DNA of 64,000 bases from Tubiluchus corallicola (lineage: Eukaryota; Priapulida; Priapulimorpha; Priapulimorphida; Tubiluchidae). Numbering within the stretch: the stretch's first letter is position 1; each line of letters begins with the position of its first letter. The stretch is from contig JAQGDQ010002376.1 in assembly GCA_030141605.1 (NCBI GenBank), positions 416,422 through 480,421 on the forward strand, read 5' to 3'. Position numbers and translations under genes: made by a program. The notes under the pieces are model-generated. The model searched no databases. It was not told where the DNA came from and saw nothing but the letters and a program-made list of their open reading frames with translations. This document shows positions 53,401 to 60,207 of this stretch, in pieces.

Positions 53401-56400
53401 AAAGCCATATAGCTGCAAGATTTGCGGTGCTCGATTCAGACAAATTGGTCATGTGAAGGTACATATGACAACTCACTCAGACCTGAAGCCATATAGCTGT
53501 GACACATGTAACGCTTCTTTTAAATTAGCAAGTTACTTGAGAAGCCATATGGTTGTCCATTCTGAAGAAAGAAAATGGACTTGTGACGTTTGTCAAGCAT
53601 CATTTAAGACAAATACCTACCTTAATTCGCATAAGAAGATACATACAGATTTACGGCCACACATTTGTGATATATGTTCCAAAGATTTCAAGCTGCCGGA
53701 AGCACTGCGCTTACATAAAAGAACACACACTGACATTCGACCTTATTCATGCGAGCTGTGCAATGCAAAGTTTCGCCAAACAGGACATCTCAAGTGTCAC
53801 ATGCAGACAAGGCATTCAGATTTGAAACCATTTAAATGTGATACCTGTTCTGCATGCTTTAAACAACCTGCAAATTTAAGAACTCACATGCTAGTGCACA
53901 CTGATGAAAGACCACATCAATGTCAGATATGTGGTGCTGCTTTCAAGACAACTACTGCTCTTAATTCTCACAAACAGGTGCACAGCGATGTACGCCCATT
54001 CATTTGTGCAAGATGTGGTAAGTCATTCAAAACCCGTAATGGGCTGAAATCACATAAAATCACTCACACTGATTCTAAGCCCTTTGAGTGTGATACATGC
54101 AGTGCCTGTTTCCGACAATCAGCACATTTGAAGGTTCACATGACTGTTCATTCTGACTACAGAGGATATCCTTGTACAGTATGTGGTGCTGCTTTCAAAA
54201 CAGGTACTTCTTTGAAAAGTCACAGTCGTATACATACTGACATCAAGCCCTTTATATGTGATGTGTGTAACAGAGCATTTAAGTCAAAAGATGGGTTAAA
54301 ACATCACAAGATAACTCATTCTAATGAAAGACCATTTGCATGTCTACAATGCAGTGCTAAGTTTAAACAAGCCACTTATTTGAAAAACCATCAGTTAGTT
54401 CATTCAGATGTAAAACCATTTCAATGCCAAGTGTGCTCAGCTGCTTTTAAGCTGCCGGCTTATCTTAGGTCACACATGATGATTCACGGAGATTTAAAAC
54501 CGTACCAGTGTCAGATATGCAATAAGCAATTCAGACATTGGAGCACGCTGAAGATCCATACAAGAACACACACAAATGAACGGCCTTATGAATGTGAGAC
54601 CTGCCATAAGATGTTCTCACAAAATGGTCATCTAAAGTTGCACATGATGATTCACTCGGGCGAAAAGCCTTACTCGTGTACCGTGTGTAATAGGCGTTTT
54701 CGACAACATAGACACTTATTAACGCACAAAGTAAAACATGTAACTGATCGACCATACCAATGTAATAGTTGCCAATCTGCTTTTAAAACACATACTTCAT
54801 TGCAGTCTCATAAACGAATTCACACTGGTGAAAAACCGTATGAGTGCACCACGTGTTGCACAAGTTTTAGACAGCTGAGTCACTTAAGGAGGCATCAACA
54901 ATGCCACAGAAACCCGGCTTCAAGGTTGAAACCATTTAAATGCACTTCTTGTCCAAAAGCATTTAGAAAGGCCACACATCTCCGAGCACATGAAATTGTC
55001 CATACTGATAGTAAGCCTTTCAAGTGCCCAATCTGTGATGCAGAATTCCGTCACGGACGTTCGCGTAAAACACATATGAAATGTCACCAGCCTACACTCA
55101 TGCATCAGTGTGATGTGTGCTTACAAAGCTTTAGTGAAGAGGAAGAACTAAGATCACATTCTGAAAGTCATGTACAAGAAAGTGCATATACATGTGAACA
55201 ATGTGGCGAAAAGTTTAAGAGAGCATCGCTTTTGTCAGCTCATACTGCATTACATGAGAGAGAGAAATTATCTGCTGATGGCTACATTGAATTTGATAGA
55301 CCGTATCCTTGTTCACAGTGTAGTGCACAATATGAATCAAAACAAGGATTAGCAAAACATATGCTTGTTAGACATGCAACACTTGAAGACCTGCGTTGCA
55401 ACTTGTGCCACAACACATTTACCTCATTGCAGTTACTACGTGAACATATGAGAACTCACAAAGAAAAAGAACACATGTGCAATGTATGCAACAACACTTA
55501 TACCTCAAAACATTTATTACGTATACATATGAAAATTCACAAACATACTAGTAAAGAACATGTTTGTAATGTGTGTGGGAAAGTTTTTAAAAATGCTAGT
55601 AGCCTTTGTCATCATAGAGAAATTCATGTTGAAGGCAGACCTCATGTGTGCACAAAATGCAATGCGTCTTTCAAAACAAAGAAAACTCTTTGGGCACACA
55701 GTAGGATTCATACAAGGGAAAAAGTGTTTTCTTGTAATAAATGCGGTGAAAAGTTTTCAGTAAAGGAACAGCTACTGCAACATAAGCAAAGTGCTCATTC
55801 AGTTGGTAAGACTAAGAAATGCTCTACTGCCAGTAAGAATTATGACTGCGAACAATGTGCTGCCAGTTTCAAGTTCCTGACACTTTTAAAACAACACAAA
55901 GAGGCCCACAAAACTGCCATATGTGACAAAACACAACTTGTGAAAGGAACTGCCAGCAAACCACGAAAGACACACAAGTGTCCCGAGTGCAACAAATTGT
56001 TTACTCATTCGTGGAATTTGAAAAATCACCTGTATTCTCATCGTGCAAAACCCGTTTACAAATGTAATCTTTGTCCAAGTACATTCAGTAGGGAAGCACA
56101 TTTAGTTAGGCACATAGCATGCCATAAAGGAAAAGAATTGTCAGTAAGTGTCAAAGTGCAAAGAATTCCTCATTTGCAAGAACAGCGCAATATGTCACAG
56201 ACAGTTAATGATGCCCCAATACCAACTCCTGAATTCAATTATTTGCATAACACAAACGAAATAGTTTTAGACAAAATTCCTATTAAGCAAGAACCCCTAG
56301 ATTACTCCCTTGTGGAGGATGATACCTCCAGCCCTGTGCATGAAGAAGGTAGTAATGTAGATGATGCTAACTTCTGTATTGAAGAATGTAACATAGAAGA

Positions 56401-57730
56401 GTTTTACCTTTCACCATATTTGGGTGAAAGCAACAAAGAGACAGTAGGTGAAGGCTGTTCTGCTATCACCATTAAGAAGGAAATGTCGCACTTCTTGTAA
56501 GTGGCTAATGAAAACTTTTATATTTACAAAATTGTCTGCAAAACTCACTTATACTTATACTGCACAGTGTAGTGTACTATATTGCTAATTTTGTTTAATT
56601 GTTTGAACCTTGCACCACTTCTTTATTAAAATGTAGCGTAATTTATCCATATTTGTTGCACAAGTTATGGAAGCATGTTAAGACTATCGTATAACTCATG
56701 ATAAGCTTTGGGTAAACCTTTGTAAAATGAGTTACTTGCTGCAGATGTTTTGTCACATTTTGAATACAAAGATATTTATGGTTTCTTGCAGCAAAAATGT
56801 AAGTCATGTATCTATAAGATAAAAGTTGCTGGAGCTACATGTACTGCTTTTCGTTTGCTAGCAATTGGGTATTCCCAGCTCTAGTTCTGCTCAAGTGATA
56901 TATAACGGGCTTCATGAAGCCAAGTGACCTGAATGATAAAGTCCTTGCTGCTTCAACCTCAGAAAGCATTGATGAGATAGTCTCCAAAAATCATCACATT
57001 AGTGTATTGTTTTACTCAGTATTAGTAATAGAGTTAGTGTCACTAACACTGTGTGTAATTTCAATATTATGTGTAAATTCAATCTGATGTGTTGTCTGTG
57101 TAAATCCAAGGTTAGTCGTTATGGTGCATGCACATTTGCTCTTCCAAACTATAAGTATTATTCAATTCACTTTTTTTTATGTTTTACATCTCGTATTGCT
57201 TCGATTTCCTAAAGAAAGGTTCATGGATGCGTGTATATTTGTCAGCTAAAGTTGCCTTAAGAGTTGATAAAATATGAATGAAATTATTGTAGGGTTATGT
57301 TATTGCTAGTATGTTAGTACCATTTACTCGATGTGACTTGATATTGTCAAGCATTAGTGCCATTTATTTAATGTGCAAGCTGCACAAATAGTATTGCTCG
57401 TAGATGTACTTGTAACTTTGTCAGTTATTCATGTTGTGAACTAGAAAAATTATGTTATTGAACATGTAAATAATTTTAATGTACTTAGAAGTATGATTGT
57501 AAAATGAGATGTATAGAACATGTTGGAAACCTAAGCACGAAAGATGTTCGCTGTTCTCTGACATAATTTAAGTGTGCACTGTGTCTGATGTGCATGTGCT
57601 TTTAATTTGCTAAGTAAACTTACAATGTATATGATGATGTATATTAAATCAAATCCCAGGAAACCGACCCTAAAAACTTTTGTACACATAAAAATAAATG
57701 CTGATTAACTTAAATACATTAACAGTACTA

Positions 57731-57768
<38 letters not shown>

Positions 57769-57772
57769 CATC

Positions 57773-57828
<56 letters not shown>

Positions 57829-60207
57829 TACCATTACCTTCATGTGTTTAGTTCAAAAAGTGAGTTTGAGTATGTCGAATACATTTATCATATATCGTAT
57901 TCACGTAGAAAAGTTTTGTCTTATTTTGACTGGTTTGTAGTTTGTGTTTTAGTATTAACACCAAGTGTAATATACACTCACACATTTTATTATGTTAACA
58001 AACTAATTAATAAACACCACAGTAATCACAATGTTTTCTTTGGCGTTTTTTTATGTAAAGCTTAAGTCTTATTACTGCTTTTCTTCAGAAATTGTGTTAT
58101 CATACATAAATTACTTGTGGTTCACAAGTTAAGAATATTTTTGATATTTTTGCATTAAAGTGCAAACTTGCCAAAAGCATGACTTTAAACGTGGCAAACA
58201 CAAGGTAATACGAAGATACTATCAATTAATGGCAAAGCCTAAATGTGCCAGCCCAGAACCTTGTTCATCTTCATAAATGATCCTGTAAGATGAGACACTG
58301 AACTACGTTGAGGGCTCAATGCTTCTAGATACTTATATATTCCGAAAAGAAGGTAAACAACTTAGGGCAGTTTGTCAGATAAAGCTGCCTGTAAGCAGTT
58401 TTCCTGTTAGTCACTTATCCTTTTACTAGCCAAGCTCACTATTATTTAACCTTAGGCACTCATCTATCACCGTGTTTGGATAAAATAAACTTAAACTCAA
58501 TAATTCTCATATGAATCTTAGAATAAAACAGCAGTATCAAGATGGTAATGTAAAACTTCATCACAAATGCTTTATTTCTGTAATGACAGTGTTTTGGCAG
58601 CCATTGCGCAATATAATTACCTCATTGTTATCCTCTTCACTGGACCTCTGTCGCTCCGTTTTCTGAGCTGATTTCCAGATCAGTTGAGGATGGTTGCACA
58701 GTTTCTTGAGTGTTGCTATACATGCTAGATGCACTCTGCCATCAGCTATTACAAAATTAATAAATTCAGTGCAAATTAATCTGCATCAAGTTAAAAAGAT
58801 GATTATGTAATTTAGCATTACTACAGCATTATTATTTTTTTATAATTTTAACTGCAAGATTATTATTAATGATGGACAGAATAAGTATTAACTTTTTTAA
58901 ACCAACCTAGTGAAGAAGGAAAAGTTTAACAGTAACAGGTCAAATGTCATGACCAATAGACCACACAGCACCTTGTGATCAAGGCAGATCTTAATTAAAT
59001 CTTAATAGATTACCAATTAATGCAGCATATCTAAGTTTCACTCAAACAAAGTTTCACTTAATTACTAACTGATTAGATTAATGTTTTTATAATTTATTTA
59101 CAGCCTAGATTAATCCAAGTGCAACTGTTTAACCCCTGTGTAATATTATGATTAATTATTTATAAACTTGATTGTAAGATTATTATTATAATCATAGAAC
59201 AACAATCAACATTTTTCTTTAATTTGATTTATAGGTGGAAAATTAGGTAGTGTTTTGATAAATTAACACTTTTTCAATGCTAAGCTATACAAAATACAAG
59301 TATAGAGAGTCAATTTCCTCATAAAGTTGCAAAATGCACAACAGTGTTATTTAAAATGTTTTTAATTTAAAAATAAATTGCCTGTGCACACTGACACACA
59401 AATTCTTCTGTTTGTTGGGTATTACCTAACTAATTATAACGCAGCTATAGCTAAATCATGTAGCATTTTTTACACATGCGATACACCAATACACTCAAAA
59501 GAACATTAATTTAGATCGACATATAAAGAAAAACATAATTAAATTTAAATCAAGAATTTACCTGTGTTGTAGTCATCCAAGTATTGTTTTAAAAGTTGTG
59601 AATGAAGGATGGCTTCATATACTTTCACTTGGAATGATGACGGCTGACAAAATATTACCATTTCCACTAAAACCATACCATTAATTTTTACCATTATTTA
59701 TAAAATAACTTATTTATGATTGATGAAACACATATGTGGTTTTAAGAAGTTTTTTTTACAAAAAGCACAAAACACAAAAAGTTATTGCAGCACAATTAAA
59801 CAAATACCTGAAGTTAATGAATTTTCTTAAAAATTAGATTAGTAGCTAAAATTTCAAGGTAAACGGTAAAAATTAAAGTTAACATTGCATGATTCAATAT
59901 ATACATTACACGAATGTCTCCTCAATTTCTAGTGATAAACGTAATGTTATTTCAGTTCTTTTACTGTATGGAAAAAATAGTTATTTTTGATGCTGATAAT
60001 GGAGCATCGTAGATGATAATTTCCTACCTTTTGATGGTAAATATGCATTATTAACGCTCTGAGTGCGACGTAAAACAAACATTTGTGCTAGCCTCGCTAA
60101 GTCATTTTCCCGAGCTTTTCCAAATTCAACATGTTCCTTGGAAGCTTCTGGCTGCTTGGACAGTAAAATTGGATTTTCCCAGAACTTCTTGAATGTGACA
60201 CATAAAC
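35403..60207 (-). CDS. RAD54B: RAD54B, SNF2-family DNA translocase of homologous recombination (3' portion, 8 exons; 5' exons outside window)
   Basis: RAD54B remodels DNA with RAD51/DMC1 in the nucleus. Exons in transcript order: 60,028-60,207; 59,562-59,666; 58,621-58,745; 39,000-39,158; 38,393-38,519; 37,943-38,115; 36,087-36,203; 35,403-35,627 (stop TAA). GT-AG junctions and phases agree throughout, giving 402 residues. Segments in order: [83 protein letters not shown] (helicase motif IV region), [20 protein letters not shown] (motif V), [19 protein letters not shown] with DGQK (motif VI), [11 protein letters not shown], and the family-specific tail [19 protein letters not shown]. The tail and CNHP region favour RAD54B over RAD54L. 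Walker A and DEGH motifs were not found up to position 64,000. The intron 39,159-58,620 contains the giant zinc-finger gene on the other strand. Confidence 0.95.
38770..38983. mobile_element. MITE with long inverted repeats beside a RAD54B exon
   Basis: The ends TTCAGACGTCGAGACT and AGTCTCTACGTCTGAA are inverted copies with one mismatch in 16. The pairing extends, with small gaps, for about 90 bases into each arm (gcaacttct, ctgagagta, gtgtgaatggttggcaactt). No target duplication was recognised. The right end lies 16 bases inside the intron from the exon end at 39,000, almost touching the donor site. Confidence 0.85.
39159..41284. other. RAD54B intron, left part, with an unrecognised ORF
   Basis: Mostly AT-rich sequence. 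The plus frame 40,685-40,936 (83 codons: [28 protein letters not shown]) has a balanced composition unlike its surroundings and could be exon or transposon debris. No family was recognised and no clear splice sites flank it. Short GGGTTAGGGTTA at about 39,780 is too short to be telomeric. Confidence 0.3.
41285..41522 (+). pseudogene. hAT transposase C-terminal dimerisation domain remnant
   Basis: The frame reads [18 protein letters not shown], then [20 protein letters not shown], then [14 protein letters not shown] and a stop. This is the conserved hAT dimerisation domain (ERSFSKLK-x-IK-x-YLRS, then FDEVIDDFA) found in ZMYM/TTF-type transposases. The usual small-hydrophobic stretch before the first Ser is already eroded and nothing recognisable precedes it, so only the last 70 residues of a transposase survive, inside the RAD54B intron. 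Confidence 0.8.
41892..42011. repeat. Foldback inverted repeat, 47-bp arms with 24-bp loop
   Basis: The left arm 41,892-41,940 (starting ggttgccagattagaaaatt) and the right arm 41,965-42,011 are perfect complements except for a 2-base CT insertion in the left arm. The loop is (CA)n/(TA)n-rich. Related words (tatgggacatgtcc, ggacgtccagcaacc) recur at about 42,370-42,405, suggesting that a larger DNA transposon spans 41,892-42,410. Confidence 0.9.
42840..42929. repeat. Tandem duplication, two 45-bp units
   Basis: Units 42,840-42,884 and 42,885-42,929 share cactccag/cacaccag, actcagcc, tggcttatttaatacc and ggttg/gattg with about six substitutions. The short frame across them (ALAYLIP twice) merely reflects the repeat. 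Confidence 0.85.
42930..44631. other. Region upstream of the giant zinc-finger coding exon
   Basis: No ORF or transposon end was recognised. It should contain the promoter and one or more untranslated exons of the zinc-finger gene, because an acceptor lies at its right end, but no convincing first exon could be placed. The sequence is AT-rich without a CpG-dense block. Confidence 0.35.
44632..44703 (+). promoter_or_regulatory. 3' splice acceptor and overlapping upstream ORF before the zinc-finger start
   Basis: A pyrimidine-rich tract ending TTTATTCACAG at 44,631 looks like an acceptor, placing the start codon 58 bases into a coding exon. An upstream ATG at 44,644 opens a 19-codon frame that stops at 44,701-44,703, beyond the main ATG at 44,690 and in another frame. 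Such an overlapping uORF would be expected to lower translation of the main frame. Neither ATG has an ideal Kozak context. Confidence 0.5.
44690..56500 (+). CDS. Giant C2H2 zinc-finger protein, 3,936 aa, about 110 fingers, single coding exon
   Basis: Residues 1-439 are disordered, Q/S/N/D-rich, with an Asp-Ser acidic tract near 282-305 and no KRAB, BTB, SCAN or ZAD domain. Finger 1 starts at residue 440 and the last finger ends at about 3,812. Fingers 1-20 are spaced irregularly. Fingers 21-96 (residues 1,257-3,383) are contiguous 28-residue units; fingers 97-110 are again more diverse. Linkers are mostly [ST]D-x-[KR]P, and TGEKP occurs about four times. The C-terminus has SUMO-type PIKQEP and TIKKEM motifs; IKVE is near residue 910. 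Expected role: nuclear nucleic-acid-binding regulator, target unknown. The frame is intact with no stop over 11.8 kb, so it is under selection. The start is the first ATG of the open frame, after an acceptor. The gene lies within a RAD54B intron on the opposite strand. I know of no named orthologue. Confidence 0.96.
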   Translation: MNAYEMNEELQAAIEQLELEQIDLCGEQAGESSISELVYTNSIKNITSSVTDVGSVQQQQAGSQTRSAVTHATYQQQALSRINEFNVSLELMNTACVDSRDGLCALGTGTAVKDFVTLDEFQALQQNQMKESFSASGLLESLNNNEITNGTPEHLDNNENVFDTLQSEGYIETAIDSLGTLENNDVAVTIGSNALDINLLPFSQQDSDHSLSRQQHTTSQKVEINKQYELDLPIEDVTEQRLASDVTKQMCSDYGIDVKFSVENFTSMPVNNQDNDLNRDIDDSDSDSSDSDSNSDDFDNQDSIQNSVAPLNEKTSDSIINGSVFERNEAKVISGFPISLNSDNVEQLQVECKITNSPVNIEECQKYTIENSCKTILFKTDEQCECLDCGASLSNLLSSQEHLGLMTAVVKLCTCLQEGRKCLHYANEVSTSKLHVSELYSCHMCEITFHRLSALTNHMVMKHNDEDSTDNQSVAANYIQPPASLQKTHKCGICPASFSNVFNLQKHGRVVHSAIPKQYRCTKCTASFQALKNLTLHLRLHENEQQSFESQRIDKIATKTPTAGTDEASKPDQASKPDSIDKIPVNGIKKAGNTDEKSIKCRMCPAAFKHTASLKRHIQITHNKIKMYSCKLCPARFGVKSTVKKHMSDVHGGVPKKYKCQHCTASYRALKNLQRHMKLHIAKLQPVQEKKKNQYLCFLCSTRCSSADVLKEHIKTHSETKEPTADITTTPRKALLKIFKCNVCSVSFHSRLDRDVHLQTAHEKAKSTPEQQNSSLDSSICRVCKNSFNSKALLDQHMKQYKKLYECNACPAMFKVSTNRNKHVNNVHSGALKAFRCDVCGGGFHREYSLQSHMLLHNQAHKEQYKCDKCDFNCNSSEQLKTHIICKHSVTAQSPGIIIMDTPTVSLQKIKVEDSHAEAITIQESADMDFCEDMEHCCDICGKFFMKESELLVHEKVHMALKPYKCGICGLDFCDMSTLDIHQTSHTNKSYEAYTKMVAETSNSSCYVDFQNIGMRELHSSGNENLSNERKVPFGKKRERVYECDTCKKVFKDGGTLKVHKRIHTNERPYICHICQATFRQHHHLVRHVASHSDDKPFSCDVCGKRFKLSEYLTTHKAVHSQAKKFKCGVCGKDFRLYSDLRAHQKVHASKNAKTDGMFDNKLAFDSHDTSHSRLKPHKCPVCKNGFKVVRHMKIHLWSHSKNNMHYCLTCGKKFQSQVGLAVHKRIHIVKKELEEVVNASTNLTQYVTSTSKGKQYQCPVCEVKFAQSTYLSVHLRVHTGEKPYKCEVCNSRFRQRAHLKCHMFTHTDHKPFSCKICAASFKQLSALKKHGLVHTDLKPYKCDSCSAEFAQSTDLLNHIMVHNENRPYTCQTCFATFKTESFFNSHIKVHTHLKPHVCDECGKDFRIAANLTVHKRTHSNEKPYQCQICSKRFKQTGHLKVHLSIHADSKPYKCDSCGASFRQPGNLKSHQTVHTDERPHVCDICQSAFKTFSYLQSHKRIHTDLRPYSCTCGKTFKTPDGLKAHEKTHTDEKPYECRHCHARFKQQPHLKTHLLTHSTHKPYCCDTCDARFKQSSHLKVHMAVHSDVRPFPCHICGAAFKTSTSLSSHKRIHTDLKPYVCDVCNRAFKFSEGLKSHKKTHSADKPFSCDQCGACFKLAGYLKSHMLVHTEIRPYCCSTCGATFKTASYLHNHSKIHTDIRPHICHICGKGFKMSSNLRAHARTHSNEKPYSCDQCSAQFKQIAHLKMHVRTHSDLKPYKCDSCESRFRQSAHLKVHMAVHTESRPFACEICGAAFKTQSSLNSHKKIHTDIKPHSCDVCGKSFKFAVGLKTHRRIHTNERPFSCDTCHASFRQAGNLKSHMAVHTDVRPYACPTCQAAFKTSYYLQNHIRIHTTARPFQCDVCEKSFKFKEGLQSHKKTHTNERPFECDTCHARFKQAAYLRSHMLVHSDERNHFCDICGSAFKTAVYLANHRRIHTDMRPYKCDICYKDFKLPDGLKAHKKTHSDEKPYSCNICGAKFRQTAHVKAHMLTHSDAKPYKCDTCDACFKQSAHLKSHLAVHSEERKYSCDICYSAFKTSTALNSHKRIHTDIKPYICATCGNAFKTPDGLKSHQISHMDERPFECDTCHAKFKQSTNLKYHMVVHSEERNYTCDICDSAFKTMAYLTTHKRIHTELRPYICECGKDFKTPDGLKLHKRTHTGEKPYFCSLCGMRFRQSGHLKCHMQTIHSDSKPFKCDTCDACFKQSANLRSHMAVHSDIRPYPCPICEATFKTSTSLSSHKRIHSDIKPHICDVCEKAFKTSEGLKSHKHSHTDARPFECDTCHAKFKQAGNLKSHMVVHTEERPWTCDVCEASFKTQAYLHSHKRIHTDIRPYICECGKDFKTPDALKLHKRTHSDEKPYACEICHSTFKQLAHVRVHMATHSDLKPYKCDTCSASFKLAAYLKTHMIVHTEERPWICDVCQAAFKTSSYLSSHKKIHTDLRPYICDQCGKDFKLPDALKLHKRTHSNLRPFSCDVCGQKFRQTAHVKAHMLTHSDSKPFKCDTCDACFKQSGNLKSHMTVHSDVRAYCCPICGTAFKTTTSLNSHKRVHSDIKPHICSTCGKAFKTREGLKSHKYTHTDERPFACDTCSMSFKQSSNLKSHMIVHTDVRPHVCDICQAAFKTVSYLTSHKRIHTDLRPYNCEICGKDFKLPDGLKLHKRIHTNEKPFSCDTCQAAFKQSAHLKVHMTVHTDERNHICDICESAFKTASYLAIHKKTHSDVRPHICDICGKGFKFTDGLKAHKKTHTSEKPYQCEICFRRFRQGGHLKIHLLTHSDSKPFKCDTCDACFKQSGHLKVHMSVHSDERPFPCAVCGAAFKTSTSLSTHKRIHTDLRPYSCDLCDKAFKFSTGLRAHKKTHTGEKPYSCKICGARFRQIGHVKVHMTTHSDLKPYSCDTCNASFKLASYLRSHMVVHSEERKWTCDVCQASFKTNTYLNSHKKIHTDLRPHICDICSKDFKLPEALRLHKRTHTDIRPYSCELCNAKFRQTGHLKCHMQTRHSDLKPFKCDTCSACFKQPANLRTHMLVHTDERPHQCQICGAAFKTTTALNSHKQVHSDVRPFICARCGKSFKTRNGLKSHKITHTDSKPFECDTCSACFRQSAHLKVHMTVHSDYRGYPCTVCGAAFKTGTSLKSHSRIHTDIKPFICDVCNRAFKSKDGLKHHKITHSNERPFACLQCSAKFKQATYLKNHQLVHSDVKPFQCQVCSAAFKLPAYLRSHMMIHGDLKPYQCQICNKQFRHWSTLKIHTRTHTNERPYECETCHKMFSQNGHLKLHMMIHSGEKPYSCTVCNRRFRQHRHLLTHKVKHVTDRPYQCNSCQSAFKTHTSLQSHKRIHTGEKPYECTTCCTSFRQLSHLRRHQQCHRNPASRLKPFKCTSCPKAFRKATHLRAHEIVHTDSKPFKCPICDAEFRHGRSRKTHMKCHQPTLMHQCDVCLQSFSEEEELRSHSESHVQESAYTCEQCGEKFKRASLLSAHTALHEREKLSADGYIEFDRPYPCSQCSAQYESKQGLAKHMLVRHATLEDLRCNLCHNTFTSLQLLREHMRTHKEKEHMCNVCNNTYTSKHLLRIHMKIHKHTSKEHVCNVCGKVFKNASSLCHHREIHVEGRPHVCTKCNASFKTKKTLWAHSRIHTREKVFSCNKCGEKFSVKEQLLQHKQSAHSVGKTKKCSTASKNYDCEQCAASFKFLTLLKQHKEAHKTAICDKTQLVKGTASKPRKTHKCPECNKLFTHSWNLKNHLYSHRAKPVYKCNLCPSTFSREAHLVRHIACHKGKELSVSVKVQRIPHLQEQRNMSQTVNDAPIPTPEFNYLHNTNEIVLDKIPIKQEPLDYSLVEDDTSSPVHEEGSNVDDANFCIEECNIEEFYLSPYLGESNKETVGEGCSAITIKKEMSHFL
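48458..54840 (+). repeat. Coding tandem array of 76 zinc fingers with A-B-C(-D) higher-order pattern
   Basis: From finger 21 to finger 96 the period is 28 codons. The exceptions are three fingers that lost one residue between the first two cysteines and two that gained one between the histidines, and 75 x 28 - 3 + 2 gives exactly the observed 2,099 residues. Four finger types alternate: A ([18 protein letters not shown]), B (AAFKTxxxLxSHKRIH), C (GKDFKxPDGLKxHKRTH) and D (FRQxxHVKxHMxTH). Fingers 49-55 and 56-62 are each A-B-C-A-B-C-D, and elsewhere A-B-C or A-B-C-D units follow one another. The array therefore grew by multi-finger duplication. Confidence 0.9.
56501..57720 (+). other. 3' UTR / flank of the zinc-finger gene
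   Basis: Non-coding AT-rich sequence after the stop at 56,498-56,500. A possible polyadenylation hexamer AATAAA is at 57,693-57,698. The first 654 bases (to 57,154) are repeated at 63,347-64,000. Confidence 0.55.
57721..57830. repeat. (TC)n(TA)n and (TA)n microsatellites
   Basis: A short (CT) run at about 57,731-57,744 is followed by two (AT) runs, about 57,744-57,769 and 57,777-57,829, split by tcatcattt. The predicted IYIY-rich peptides are artefacts. Confidence 0.95.
57831..58620. other. Intronic sequence between the zinc-finger 3' end and the RAD54B exon at 58,621
   Basis: AT-rich, without a supported gene, repeat or transposon end. It is intronic for RAD54B on the minus strand. Confidence 0.4.

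Noticed and set aside
44690-56500. Shadow ORFs on the minus strand of the zinc-finger exon (60-118 codons)
   Set aside because: They arise from the repeating C2H2 codon pattern read backwards and match no family.
57698-58065. IYIYIY-rich and following ORFs
   Set aside because: Translation of (TA)n microsatellites in the 3' flank of the zinc-finger gene.
59981-60027. Extension of the RAD54B exon past 60,028 ([10 protein letters not shown])
   Set aside because: A GTAGG donor at 60,027 joined to the acceptor before 59,666 gives VEMVIFCQP, which matches the conserved RAD54B IENVVFCRP segment. The read-through does not.
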